Source: Thermoguttaceae bacterium (GTDB lineage Bacteria > Planctomycetota > Planctomycetia > Pirellulales > Thermoguttaceae). Taken from it: a stretch of 64,000 nucleotides of DNA. Where the stretch lies: NCBI GenBank assembly GCA_017937485.1, contig JAGBDN010000086.1:27272-91271 (forward strand), written 5' to 3'. Shown here piece after piece: positions 45,989 to 53,906 of this stretch (positions are counted from its first letter, which is position 1; every line of letters begins with the position of its first letter). The notes beneath the pieces are model-generated. The model saw only the letters and a program-made list of their open reading frames with translations. It did not search any database and was not told the DNA's origin. Both the position numbers and the translations under genes were made by a program.

Positions 45989-48004
45989 TCATTCGTTTTC
46001 GTGCGTCATTTTGCGAAGTTTCGGCGCGAGCGCGAAGACGATCAGGCCGGCGGCCATCGGCGCCAACGCCATCAGGAGGAAGTAGTCGGACATCCCTTTG
46101 CCGAAGCAGAACGAAACGGCGCCGCTTTCGCCCGAACCGAGCCAAGCGGCCAGGTAGCCGGAGAGATAACCGGCGATCGCGCTCGACAGGAACCAAACGC
46201 CCATCAACATCGAAGCGTAACGGGCCGGAGCCAAGCGCGACACCATCGACAGACCGACCGGCGACAAGCAAAGCTCGCCCCACGTGCAGAAAACGTAGCA
46301 GCAGAGGAGCCAGTAAGCGCCCGCGTTGCCGCCCGTTTGCACCGAGTGCAGCGCGCCGCCGACCATAAAGAAGAACGCGACCGACAGCAAAACGAGACCG
46401 ATCCCGAATTTCACCGGCGTCGACGGTTCGAGTCCGCGACGGCGCAGGAAACCCCAAAGAATATTGAAAAGCGGCGCGAAAATGACGACGCAGAACGGGT
46501 TGACCGATTGATACCAAGTCGTCGGGAAGGTGTAAATCGCCGTTTTCTTGTCGACGTTTTTCGCTTCGGCGGCGAGGAATTCCGCTTGACGTTTTTTGAT
46601 CGCGTCTTGATGGAACCCGGCGAGAAGCGCTTGACCTTCGGCGGATTCCGCGTCGATTTTTTCTCCGCTTTCGGCGACCGCGGCTTCGACTTGCGCGGCG
46701 AGCGCGGCTTCGCGGGCTTGCCCTTCTTTCAGGAGCGTTTCGAAGTTGGAAATCGGGAGTTCGAGCGGGTCTTGACCGGCTTTGACGCGAGCGCCGTTCG
46801 CTTTGTCGAGGGCGAATTTCGCGCCGTTGAACGCGGATTTCACGGCGTCGAACGCGACGGCTTCCGGCGAGTCGGCGGGCGCGGCGGCGAAGAGACTCTC
46901 GACGTTTTCGAGGTTAACGTCCTTAACGAAGAGCGCGGAGCCGAGTTTCGCGGCGGCTTCTTCCGGGAGCGCGTCGACGGCGGAGTCGAGCTTGGCGAGC
47001 GCGTCGCGAAGTTCGTTCGTCAAAATTTTCGCGTCGAGTTCGTCTTGGTTCGCGAGGAAGCCGGGGAAGGCGGTTCCGACGGCGGTCGGGACTTGGCGGT
47101 TCGTTTCCTTTTTCGCGAAGATGTTGAGCGCGGTGCCGGCTTGTTCGAAAACGGACCAGAACGCGATGCAGAAGAAGGTCAGCGTCAAAATGACGGCGAC
47201 GCGGTCGATTTCCGCTTTCGTCAGTTTCGACGGGGCGGCCGGTTGCGGCGCGGCGGTCGACTCGACGTTTTCGGCGTCCGCTTTCGGTTCGGCGTTCTTC
47301 TTTTTCAGGAGGCCGACGTTCGGCAGGTACTTCGGACGCAAAAGCGAATAGGTGGTGAGGCCGAAAATCATCCCGAGGCACGCGGTCAAGAAGCCCCAGT
47401 GCCAGCTGACTTTTTCGCCGATCGAACCGGCGACGAGCGGAGCGAGGAACGCGCCGACGTTGATTCCCATATAGAAAATATTGAACGCGTCGTCGCGGCG
47501 CGGGTCGTTTTTCTCGTAAAGTTCGCCGACCATAACCGAGATGCACGGCTTGAAGAAACCGTTCCCGAGGGTGATCAGGAAGAGACCGAGAATGAAACAC
47601 CAGAACGCGGCTGGGGCGGAGTCCGGAGTAATCGTCGCGTGCGCGCTTTGACGGAAGTATTCCGTGTAGAAGAGGCAGAATTCGCCGAGCGCCATCAAGG
47701 AGCCGCCGAGGAGAACCGAACGGTGTTGCCCGAGGAATTTGTCGGCGATAAAACCGCCGAAGAGCGGGAAGAAATAGACGAGCCCGGTGAACCAACCGTA
47801 AAGTTTGTTCGCGTCGCTTTCGCTCCACCCGAAGCCCGGGTTCGAGTCGGTCAGCGTGGAGATGAGGTAGAGAACCAACAGGGCGCGCATTCCGTAATAG
47901 CAGAAGCGTTCCCACATTTCGGTGGTGAAGAGAGCCCACAGCCCTACCGGGTGCCCTAAAAATTCCTTAGCGCGCGGGGCGTCGGTTGTTTTAGCGTTCG
48001 ACAC
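45989..48004 (-). CDS. POT family proton-dependent peptide transporter with a large insert
   Basis: 671 residues, about 180 longer than typical. GTG at 48004 behind AAGGATAA. The start LGHPVGLWALFTTEMWERFCYYGMRALLVLYL is the hallmark of POT/PTR2 carriers. NPGFGWSES..ANKLYGWFTGLVYFFPLFGGFIADKFLG and FEQAG (286-290) are also conserved. Between FAKKETNRQVPTAVG (about 310) and FPTTWYQSVNP (about 492) sits an Ala/Glu/Lys-rich helical insert where relatives have only a short loop. It imports di- and tripeptides with protons across the inner membrane. Confidence 0.9.
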   Translation of the reverse strand: MSNAKTTDAPRAKEFLGHPVGLWALFTTEMWERFCYYGMRALLVLYLISTLTDSNPGFGWSESDANKLYGWFTGLVYFFPLFGGFIADKFLGQHRSVLLGGSLMALGEFCLFYTEYFRQSAHATITPDSAPAAFWCFILGLFLITLGNGFFKPCISVMVGELYEKNDPRRDDAFNIFYMGINVGAFLAPLVAGSIGEKVSWHWGFLTACLGMIFGLTTYSLLRPKYLPNVGLLKKKNAEPKADAENVESTAAPQPAAPSKLTKAEIDRVAVILTLTFFCIAFWSVFEQAGTALNIFAKKETNRQVPTAVGTAFPGFLANQDELDAKILTNELRDALAKLDSAVDALPEEAAAKLGSALFVKDVNLENVESLFAAAPADSPEAVAFDAVKSAFNGAKFALDKANGARVKAGQDPLELPISNFETLLKEGQAREAALAAQVEAAVAESGEKIDAESAEGQALLAGFHQDAIKKRQAEFLAAEAKNVDKKTAIYTFPTTWYQSVNPFCVVIFAPLFNILWGFLRRRGLEPSTPVKFGIGLVLLSVAFFFMVGGALHSVQTGGNAGAYWLLCCYVFCTWGELCLSPVGLSMVSRLAPARYASMLMGVWFLSSAIAGYLSGYLAAWLGSGESGAVSFCFGKGMSDYFLLMALAPMAAGLIVFALAPKLRKMTHENE

Positions 48005-48446
48005 GGTTATCCTTTATCCTTCCAATAAAAACGCTTACTAAAGCGTCGCTTAATAAAATAGCGTCGCGAAAAATCGGGCGCGACGGACGTTCCGAGCGTT
48101 CGCGAAACGTCTTCCTCCATTTTATTGTAAAAATTTCCGGCGATTTTGCAATCGGCCCGCGCCCAAATTTCGACGTTTTTTTCACAATTTTTTGATTTTC
48201 TTACCGACTGCGCGTTTGGTCGGCGCGTTTTTTTAGCGTTTGACGCGCCGATTCCGCAATCTTGCCGAAGTCGCGAGATAAAGACGGACGTCGTCGCGGT
48301 TCGCGCTTTGAGGAAATTTTCCCATTATTAATATGCGCGGCAGAGCGAAACGTTTTCCGCGCGAGAAAAGCAAAGGGCGTCGGCCCTAACAACGAGACGA
48401 ACGAGCGCCGTTTTGAGAAAAAAAGAAAAATTTTAAGAAAAGCCCC
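48005..48446. other. Intergenic gap between the transporter and the tRNA cluster
   Basis: No gene supported on either strand. AT-rich stretches near 48010-48050 and 48310-48340 may carry the transporter promoter; no clean -35/-10 pair found. Confidence 0.4.
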
Positions 48447-48476
48447 TTGACGTTTTTCGTTTTTGTGCGATACTGT
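48447..48476 (+). promoter_or_regulatory. Promoter of the tRNA-Val cluster
   Basis: -35 TTGACG (48447-48452), 18-bp spacer, -10 TACTGT (48471-48476), 54 bp before the first tRNA. Same spacing as the tRNA-Glu promoter at 51427. Confidence 0.7.
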
Positions 48477-48530
48477 ACGTGTCTTCGAGGGAACGACGGG
48501 TGAAACCGCCCTCGCTTTGAAGTTGACAAT

Positions 48531-48605
48531 GGACGATTAGTTCAGCTTGGTTAGAACGCTAGCTCGACAAGCTAGAGGTCATTGGTTCGAGTCCAATATC
48601 GTCCA
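48531..48605 (+). tRNA. tRNA-Val (anticodon GAC), copy 1 of 3
   Basis: Full cloverleaf: acceptor GGACGAT/ATCGTCC, D-stem GTTC/GAAC, anticodon stem CTAGC/GCTAG with loop TCGACAA, T-arm ATTGG-TTCGAGT-CCAAT, discriminator A; CCA not encoded. Counting from the stem places GAC as anticodon with C at position 33, where U is nearly universal. Confidence 0.88.
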
Positions 48606-48691
48606 CTTTCGTTCGTCTTTAATAGACGGCGAAGAGCCGAGGCGGGTAAGACGCAAGTTCTTGACCGTCGCGGTAAAACGAGAAACTTTTT

Positions 48692-48766
48692 GGACGATTA
48701 GTTCAGCTTGGTTAGAACGCTAGCTCGACAAGCTAGAGGTCATTGGTTCGAGTCCAATATCGTCCA
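48692..48766 (+). tRNA. tRNA-Val (anticodon GAC), copy 2 of 3
   Basis: Identical to copy 1, 161 bp downstream. The spacer contains a short CGTCTTTAATAGACG hairpin that may guide processing of the shared transcript. Confidence 0.88.
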
Positions 48767-48852
48767 CTTTTGTTCGTCTTTAATAGACGGCGAAGAGCCG
48801 AGGCGGGTAAGACGCAAGTTTTTGATCGTCGCGGTAAAACGAGAAACTTTTT

Positions 48853-48927
48853 GGACGATTAGTTCAGCTTGGTTAGAACGCTAGCTCGACAAGCTAGAGG
48901 TCATTGGTTCGAGTCCAATATCGTCCA
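48853..48927 (+). tRNA. tRNA-Val (anticodon GAC), copy 3 of 3
   Basis: Identical to copies 1 and 2, followed directly by a terminator. Confidence 0.88.
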
Positions 48928-48932
48928 CTAAA

Positions 48933-48967
48933 CGCCGAGGAGTCTTGCGCTTCTCGGCTTTTTTTTA
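48933..48967 (+). terminator. Terminator of the tRNA-Val cluster
   Basis: CGCCGAGGAG pairs with CTTCTCGG around a short loop, followed by T8. The stretch from here to 49287 shows no gene. Confidence 0.8.
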
Positions 48968-49287
48968 TGCTCGAACGGAGTCGGCGATCGATTGCGCGCA
49001 AGCGGAGAAGAGAAGCGCTCGAAAGGAAATGAAATAACGTCCCGAAAGATGTTGCGATTTAAGCCGAACGTCCGCAAACTCCGCTCGTTTGCCCTAAATT
49101 ATCGCTAACGCGAACCGGCGCGCCTCCGATTTTTCCCGAAATTTGCCAAGCGCGCCGTCCGTTTGCCGTTGGGGACGCGTCGTCAAAATATTTCCTTCCG
49201 AATTCTCGGTTTAGGGCGTTTGGAGGTCGCCGTCGCGCAAAGTCGTTTTAAAACGTTAGAAAAACGCCGGAAAAAAGGAGCGCCGTA

Positions 49288-50295
49288 ATGAAAATCGCCG
49301 TTTTATGCGAAAATGCGCCGTCGTCGCCGGAATTTGAAGCGGAACACGGACTTTCGTTTTACGTCGAGACGCCGACGCGACGTTTTCTCTTCGACTTCGG
49401 CGCGACTTCGGTTTTTCTGCGCAACGCGGAGCGGCTCGGCGTCGACGTTTCGGCGGTCGACGCGGCGTTTTTGTCGCACGGACATCGCGATCACGGCGGC
49501 GGTTTGGCGACGTTTTTCGAAAAAAATCGCGTCGCTCCGGTTTACGCGTCGGAAAAAGCGTTGCAATCGTATTATTCGTTGCGGCCGTCCGGCGAATACG
49601 CCGATATTGGCGTTCGCGTCGCGCCGGAAAACGAAGCGCGAATCGTCCGAACGCCGACCGGCGGAACGTTTGCGCTCGACGCCGAAACGATTCTTTTTTC
49701 CGACGCGCCCTCGGATCCGCCGGAATTCCGTTCGGAGGGCAATGCGACGCTTTTCGAGCGTTTCGAATTGGCGCCGTCGAACGGAGCGGGAAAGCGGCAA
49801 GAAAAAAGCGTCTCCGACGGTAAAGATAGCGAAAACGGAGAGGATAAAAAAGCCGGAGAGCGTCGGCAATTGCCGTTGTTCGCGCCAAAAACGGCAAACT
49901 TGCCCCATAACGCCGATTTTAACAACGAGCGCGTTTTTGAATACCGTCCCGACCGTTTTTTACACGAGCAACATTTGATTGCGACGACGGAAACCGGGCG
50001 CAAGATTCTCTTTGTTGGTTGCGCGCATCGAGGAATTGTTTCGGCGATGACGCGAGCGACGGAGATTTTGGGCGCGGCGCCGGACGTCGCGATCGGCGGT
50101 TTTCACCTGTCGATTCCGAGTCGCGGCGTTCCGATTTCGGAGCGAACGCTCGACGCGATCGCCGAACGTTTGCGCGCTTGGCCGACGCAATATTTTACCG
50201 GACACTGCAGCGGTCGCGTTGCGTTTGAGCGAGTTCGGCGAACGTTGGGCGCGCGGATCGCCTATTTTGCCTCGGGAACTTGCTTTGAAATCTAA
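49288..50295 (+). CDS. Metallo-beta-lactamase-fold hydrolase
   Basis: 335 residues; ATG behind AAAAAAGGAG (49271-49280). FLSHGHRDHGGGLATFF is the metal-binding HxHxDH motif in the form found in the dihydropterin-synthase-like MBL group (MJ0301 type). LFVGCAHRGIVSAM and TQYFTGHCSG supply later His ligands. A Glu/Lys/Gly-rich insert near residues 170-205 is unusual. Soluble, no signal peptide. Reaction unknown; relatives have been linked to pterin or phosphonate chemistry. Its last 20 codons are the parent of a tandem repeat array downstream. Confidence 0.88.
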   Translation: MKIAVLCENAPSSPEFEAEHGLSFYVETPTRRFLFDFGATSVFLRNAERLGVDVSAVDAAFLSHGHRDHGGGLATFFEKNRVAPVYASEKALQSYYSLRPSGEYADIGVRVAPENEARIVRTPTGGTFALDAETILFSDAPSDPPEFRSEGNATLFERFELAPSNGAGKRQEKSVSDGKDSENGEDKKAGERRQLPLFAPKTANLPHNADFNNERVFEYRPDRFLHEQHLIATTETGRKILFVGCAHRGIVSAMTRATEILGAAPDVAIGGFHLSIPSRGVPISERTLDAIAERLRAWPTQYFTGHCSGRVAFERVRRTLGARIAYFASGTCFEI

Positions 50296-50690
50296 GCGAA
50301 CCGCTCGAACGTTGGGCGCGAATTGCCAATTTGGCCTTGACTTAATTTGAAATCCAAGCGCGTCCGGGCGAAGGTAGGGCGCGGATTGCCGATTTGACTT
50401 CTAGAACTTGCTTTGAAATTGAAGGCGCCCGACGAACATAGTGCGCGAATAGCCAATTTTGCCTCGGAAATTTGTATTGAAATTGAAGACGCCCGACGAA
50501 TATCGTGCGCGGATTGTTGATTTTGTCTCGAGAAATTGCTTTGAAATTGAGGGTGTCCGACGAATATCGTGCGCGGATTGTTAATTTTGTCTCGAGAATT
50601 TGCTTTGAAATTGAGGGAGTCCGACGAACACTGGGCGCGGATTACCAATTTTGCCTTGCGGCTTGTTTTGAAATCTAAGCGTTTTGCCGT
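50239..50690 (+). repeat. 64-bp tandem array seeded by the 3' end of the MBL gene
   Basis: Seven units starting at 50239 (inside the gene), 50306, 50369, 50433, 50497, 50561 and 50625: period 63-67, mostly 64. Each has CGAA...GGGCGCG-GATT-GCC-AATTTTG...CTTG-TTTGAAAT. The first unit is the coding end of the gene; the others lie after its stop and are diverged. Confidence 0.88.
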
Positions 50691-50819
50691 TGAAATTCCG
50701 TCGCGACGCAACGCGCGTAATCGCGGCTTTAGCCGAAATTGTTAACGCGAGGCGTTAAATATTGCGTTGAATAGACTTCCGCGCCGACTCCGACGTCTCC
50801 GAGACTTCGCGCCGGCGCC

Positions 50820-51400
50820 CGCCCGCCGTTGAGGGGCGCGCCGAGATGTTTTTCGCAATACGCGAACATCTTTAGGGCGGCGCCGTCCTGCGCCGAGCGT
50901 CGCGCCGAAGTTTTTTCACGATGCGCGCCCCTCTTTGCGCCGGTAAACGCCCTGCGCTAAATGTCGCGGCAAGAGGTTTTCCGCAATATAAAACGCCGTT
51001 GCGCCGTTTATCGTGGCGAGACGTTTTCGACGACGCGCGGCCTTCGCTACGCTAACCGACCGGCGTTGAGGGGCGCCAAAATGTTTTTCGCGATAGGCGA
51101 ACGTCTTCGCGCCGATAACCGCCCTGCGCTAAATCGCGGCGAGTTTTCCGCGACATTAAACGCCGTTGCGCTGTTTATCGTGGCGAGACGTTTTCTACGA
51201 TGCGCGCACCGCCTTCGCTCCGCTCACCGTCCTGCGCCGAGCGTGCGCTAAGACGTTTTTCGCGAGGCGCAAAGGTTTTAACGTCGGTAACCGTTCGTCG
51301 CTAAATGTCGAGGCGAGAGGTTTTCCGCGATATGAAACGCCGTTGCGCCGTTACATATCGTGTCGAGGCGTTTTCAGCGACGGGTGGACGCCGTTTCCCA
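50820..51400. repeat. Degenerate higher-order repeat, about 170 bp
   Basis: A block containing AACGCCGTTGCGC-GTT-TATCGTGGCGAGACGTTTT recurs at about 50994, 51161 and 51339 (spacing 167 and 178). Sub-motifs such as CCTGCGCTAAAT-TCGCGGC and GTTTTTCGCGA repeat within and between blocks. No ORF, tRNA or CRISPR-like regular spacing; apparently non-coding. Confidence 0.65.
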
Positions 51401-51426
51401 CGCAAAAAATAAAAATAAAAAAACGC

Positions 51427-51456
51427 TTGACATTTTAGATTTTTCGGCGATAATAC
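51427..51456 (+). promoter_or_regulatory. Promoter of tRNA-Glu
   Basis: Perfect -35 TTGACA (51427-51432), 18-bp spacer, -10 TAATAC (51451-51456), 50 bp before the tRNA. Confidence 0.75.
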
Positions 51457-51506
51457 AAAAGTAACAAACGTTGAGTCGTTCGTTGGCTCGCCGTTTAACC
51501 GTTTGC

Positions 51507-51579
51507 GCCCCCTTCGTCTAGTGGCCTAGGACGTCGGATTCTCAGTCCGCAAACAGGGGTTCGATTCCCCTAGGGGGTA
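51507..51579 (+). tRNA. tRNA-Glu (anticodon CTC)
   Basis: Cloverleaf GCCCCCT/AGGGGGT acceptor (G1-U72), GTCTAGTGGCCTAGGAC D-arm, anticodon loop TTCTCAG giving CTC, T-arm AGGGG-TTCGATT-CCCCT, discriminator A. Pair 27-43 is mismatched (U-C). CCA not encoded. Its 3' end is the attachment site of the integrated element that follows. Confidence 0.9.
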
Positions 51580-53122
51580 CTTTTTCACAAATTTTGTCGA
51601 TTATTTCGTCAGACATTTCATTAAGGTAAGCGCAAGCGTCTAACGCTTCGCTTACCTTTTTCATTGCCTCAATCTCTTCGCCAAACGTTCTTTCAAGCTC
51701 TTTTTTGTCGTCGCAACTTAAAGAAACACAACGGCTTAGACCTTCAAAAATCTTTTCCAAACCGCCAACGTAATCGAGCGCCAAACTCGACATATTTCCC
51801 ATCTTTTGCGCAATTTGCCCGGACAGCGTAGACAGCATAGCCCCGAACGGGTCGTCGAACGAACCCGCCCCGACCGGAGCGTTTACCGTAGTAAATACTG
51901 AAGATTTTTTGACTGTCGCGGCAAAATCGCCCACAATTTTGGCCAAGTCGGCCGGGTGAGCCAGTTCGTAATGCTGACGACGGACTTCTTCGCTATTACC
52001 GACCCAATCGCTTAAACTTGCCGAACCTACCCCTTTTTCCTCCATATCGTTAATCCACGACGTGCGCAGGGTGTGTAAAAGAACCGGCCAGTCTTCCTCG
52101 TTCATATCGGCCAACGCTCGTTGAAGCCGACCGTAAAGCCACGATTTAGATTTTTTGTGTAATTCCGGAAAAACGTATTCCGTTTTCTTTTCCAAAGTCG
52201 AACAATAAAGTTCCCATTCACGCCGAAAATCCGGAATCATCGGAACCCAGCGCCCGCCGGTCTTCGTTTTGTCGGCAATTTGAAAACCAAGCGAAGACGC
52301 GCACCCCGGAATCGGCGACGGAACTTCCATATCGCTAAATTTCAAGTTTTTAATCTCGTGCGGAAGGCGAACCCCGGCAAGTCGTCCGAACGCAAGAGCT
52401 AAACGCAGCTCCGCCTTAATCTGTTCCGCCCAACGCGAACCCAATTCGGGTATTTTATGAAGAACCCGGAAAAAACGGTCGAGCGGAAGATAACGTTTTC
52501 TTCCTTTGTTGTTTTGTTTTCCCGCTTTCACCTCTTTAAACGGAGTTTCGGGCAATAACTTTAAATCGACGGCGCGTTTAAAAACCCGCTTCGCCACTTT
52601 GATATATCCCGAAACGGTCGACGGAGCGAGACCGGCGCCGCCTTGCTTCTTAGCGCCAAGTAGCCAACGACGAAAATCTTGCGCTTTCGCCGGGGTGATT
52701 TCATCGATGCGAACGTTTGGCGGAAAGAAGGCCAATAGTTTGGCGACGCCTTGCCGGTTATTCGCTAACGTCTTTTCGGCCTTTTCGCCTTGCGCGTTTT
52801 CGTAGACCTTCATATAATCGGCGCAAAGTTCGCCGAGCGTCGGGAGCGTTACCGGCAAAAAACGCGACGAAAGAAAGCCGCGATCGACGAGCTTTCGGAC
52901 AATTTCCGGAGCAAGCGCGGCGATCCGTTCGCAACAATGGGCGTTAGGGTCCATACCAAGGATACGCGAGTTCAAAAGCTCTTGTAAGAAAACGCGGAAA
53001 CTTTCGGCGTCTTGAACGGACGCGTCTTTCGAAAAATACCACGTTTGCCGCCTGCCGTTCATTTTATAATCGCTGGCAAGCGAGCCGCTTTTGTGTCGGT
53101 AGGGTTTGCTGACGGTCGCCAT
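51542..53122 (-). CDS. Tyrosine-family site-specific recombinase (integrase) of element 1
   Basis: 526 residues; ATG 53122 with AGGATAA upstream, 11 bp after the regulator gene. Core-binding domain about 95-200. Catalytic set: R252 (LAGVRLPHE), K285/K287 region (DKTKTGGRW), H350 and R353 (LHTLRTSW), W373 and Y385 (RRQHYELA). The C-terminal 140 residues after the Tyr are unusually long and helical. The last dozen or so residues (PPRGIEPLFAD) are encoded by the antisense strand of tRNA-Glu, and the stop lies in the anticodon arm. It catalyses integration and excision at that tRNA. Confidence 0.93.
   Translation of the reverse strand: MATVSKPYRHKSGSLASDYKMNGRRQTWYFSKDASVQDAESFRVFLQELLNSRILGMDPNAHCCERIAALAPEIVRKLVDRGFLSSRFLPVTLPTLGELCADYMKVYENAQGEKAEKTLANNRQGVAKLLAFFPPNVRIDEITPAKAQDFRRWLLGAKKQGGAGLAPSTVSGYIKVAKRVFKRAVDLKLLPETPFKEVKAGKQNNKGRKRYLPLDRFFRVLHKIPELGSRWAEQIKAELRLALAFGRLAGVRLPHEIKNLKFSDMEVPSPIPGCASSLGFQIADKTKTGGRWVPMIPDFRREWELYCSTLEKKTEYVFPELHKKSKSWLYGRLQRALADMNEEDWPVLLHTLRTSWINDMEEKGVGSASLSDWVGNSEEVRRQHYELAHPADLAKIVGDFAATVKKSSVFTTVNAPVGAGSFDDPFGAMLSTLSGQIAQKMGNMSSLALDYVGGLEKIFEGLSRCVSLSCDDKKELERTFGEEIEAMKKVSEALDACAYLNEMSDEIIDKICEKVPPRGIEPLFAD
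51568..51580 (+). other. Left attachment site (attL) in tRNA-Glu
   Basis: CCCTAGGGGGTAC spans the T-stem 3' strand, acceptor 3' strand and discriminator, so integration leaves the tRNA intact. Confidence 0.75.
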
Positions 53123-53133
53123 TAAAATTTATC

Positions 53134-53553
53134 CTATCGCTTCTTCGTCGATTTTTTAGACTTCTTCGCCAGACGTTGGGCGGGTTCTTCGTCCTCTTCG
53201 TCGTCGGGGTCGACGGCGGGTGGCAGTTCGCGAAGTTGCTTCTGAACGGCTTTTTTGTCGTAAGCGAGGGCCGCCGCTTCACCAAGTTTAGCCGAGTCGA
53301 CAAGCACCGAAACCGCTTTAAGCAACGCCGGAAGGACGCGCAAATTCATACGGTCGGACTGGATAAACTCCGGCCCGCAATCGTGCTCGATAATGTGCAA
53401 ATAGCCAAGGGCCATTTCCTCGATTATTGCCGAAACACTTTCGCGCTTCCCGGCGTCGACGATTTTCTTAATGCGTTTATAAATATTCGGGTCGACCGTA
53501 ACCGTTGCGCGAACTCGCCGACGTTCGATAGGGGTGTTTTCGCTGTAAGCCAT
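53134..53553 (-). CDS. Small RHH-like DNA-binding regulator of element 1
   Basis: 139 residues; ATG 53553 behind AAGGAG. The N-terminal RRVRATVTVDPNIYKRIKKIVDAGKRESVSAIIEEMALGYL has the beta strand-helix-helix pattern of ribbon-helix-helix (CopG/Arc-like) proteins. The C-terminus is very acidic, then Lys-rich (KKSKKSTKKR). Located between its own palindromic promoter and the integrase, so it probably controls both. Confidence 0.72.
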   Translation of the reverse strand: MAYSENTPIERRRVRATVTVDPNIYKRIKKIVDAGKRESVSAIIEEMALGYLHIIEHDCGPEFIQSDRMNLRVLPALLKAVSVLVDSAKLGEAAALAYDKKAVQKQLRELPPAVDPDDEEDEEPAQRLAKKSKKSTKKR

Positions 53554-53570
53554 GGCGTTTTCTCCTTGCG

Positions 53571-53624
53571 GCGTATATGATACCCCCCTTTTTTCTCGTT
53601 GTCAAGGGGTGGCGTCATATACGC
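53571..53624 (-). promoter_or_regulatory. Consensus promoter inside a palindromic operator
   Basis: Minus strand: perfect -35 TTGACA (53600-53605), 17-bp spacer, -10 TATCAT (53577-53582). Inverted copies of GCGTATATGA lie at 53571-53580 (overlapping the -10) and 53615-53624 (just upstream of the -35). A strong promoter framed by repressor-type half sites, directly ahead of the RHH-like gene. Confidence 0.75.
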
Positions 53625-53633
53625 AAGAATTTT

Positions 53634-53900
53634 TCAAAAATCGTCCCAATCGAACAACGTCGCGGGCGGTCGACGCTTCCGGCGAAGCGGCGGAGGGGGC
53701 GGCGGGTACAAGGGCGCGTCTTCGTCGTCCGGTTCGTCAACCGGCAGACCGTTCAAATAGCGCGGCTTGCGTTCGGCGAAGCGGCGTCGATTCTCCGCAA
53801 TGGTCGCCATATATTGCGCCATCTTGTCGCGAACGTCGAAAGGCTCCATTCCCGGTATCTCGACGAGCGAAACGCGCTTCTTTATCTGTTGCCAGTCCAT
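53634..53900 (-). CDS. Small protein of unknown function in element 1
   Basis: 88 residues. Helical N-terminus (MDWQQIKKRVSLVEIPGMEPFDVRDKMAQYMATIAENRRRF), then an Asp/Glu-rich and PPPPPPLRRKRRP tail ending LFDWDDF. Begins six bases after the Rep stop, so it is probably co-transcribed with Rep. The start lacks a clear ribosome site. No known family. Confidence 0.6.
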   Translation of the reverse strand: MDWQQIKKRVSLVEIPGMEPFDVRDKMAQYMATIAENRRRFAERKPRYLNGLPVDEPDDEDAPLYPPPPPPLRRKRRPPATLFDWDDF

Positions 53901-53906
53901 AACTTA

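Larger units (their letters stand above)
48531..48852 (+). repeat. 161-bp tandem repeat carrying tRNA plus spacer
   Basis: Two full units (starts at 48531 and 48692) plus a third tRNA at 48853. Spacers differ by only a few bases, so the expansion is recent or homogenised by recombination. Confidence 0.9.

Noticed and set aside
45695..47959. A 754-codon rightward open frame opposite the peptide transporter
   Set aside because: It is the antisense shadow of the POT gene. The encoded protein is Arg/Glu/Phe-rich without domains, while the opposite strand gives a textbook transporter.
50292..50711. A 139-codon leftward frame across the 64-bp repeat array
   Set aside because: The repeat period is not a multiple of three, so copies are read in different frames. 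No ribosome site, and the array is derived from another gene's 3' end.
50239..51400. CRISPR array
   Set aside because: Repeats touch each other and diverge along their whole length. There are no unique spacers of constant size and no cas genes.
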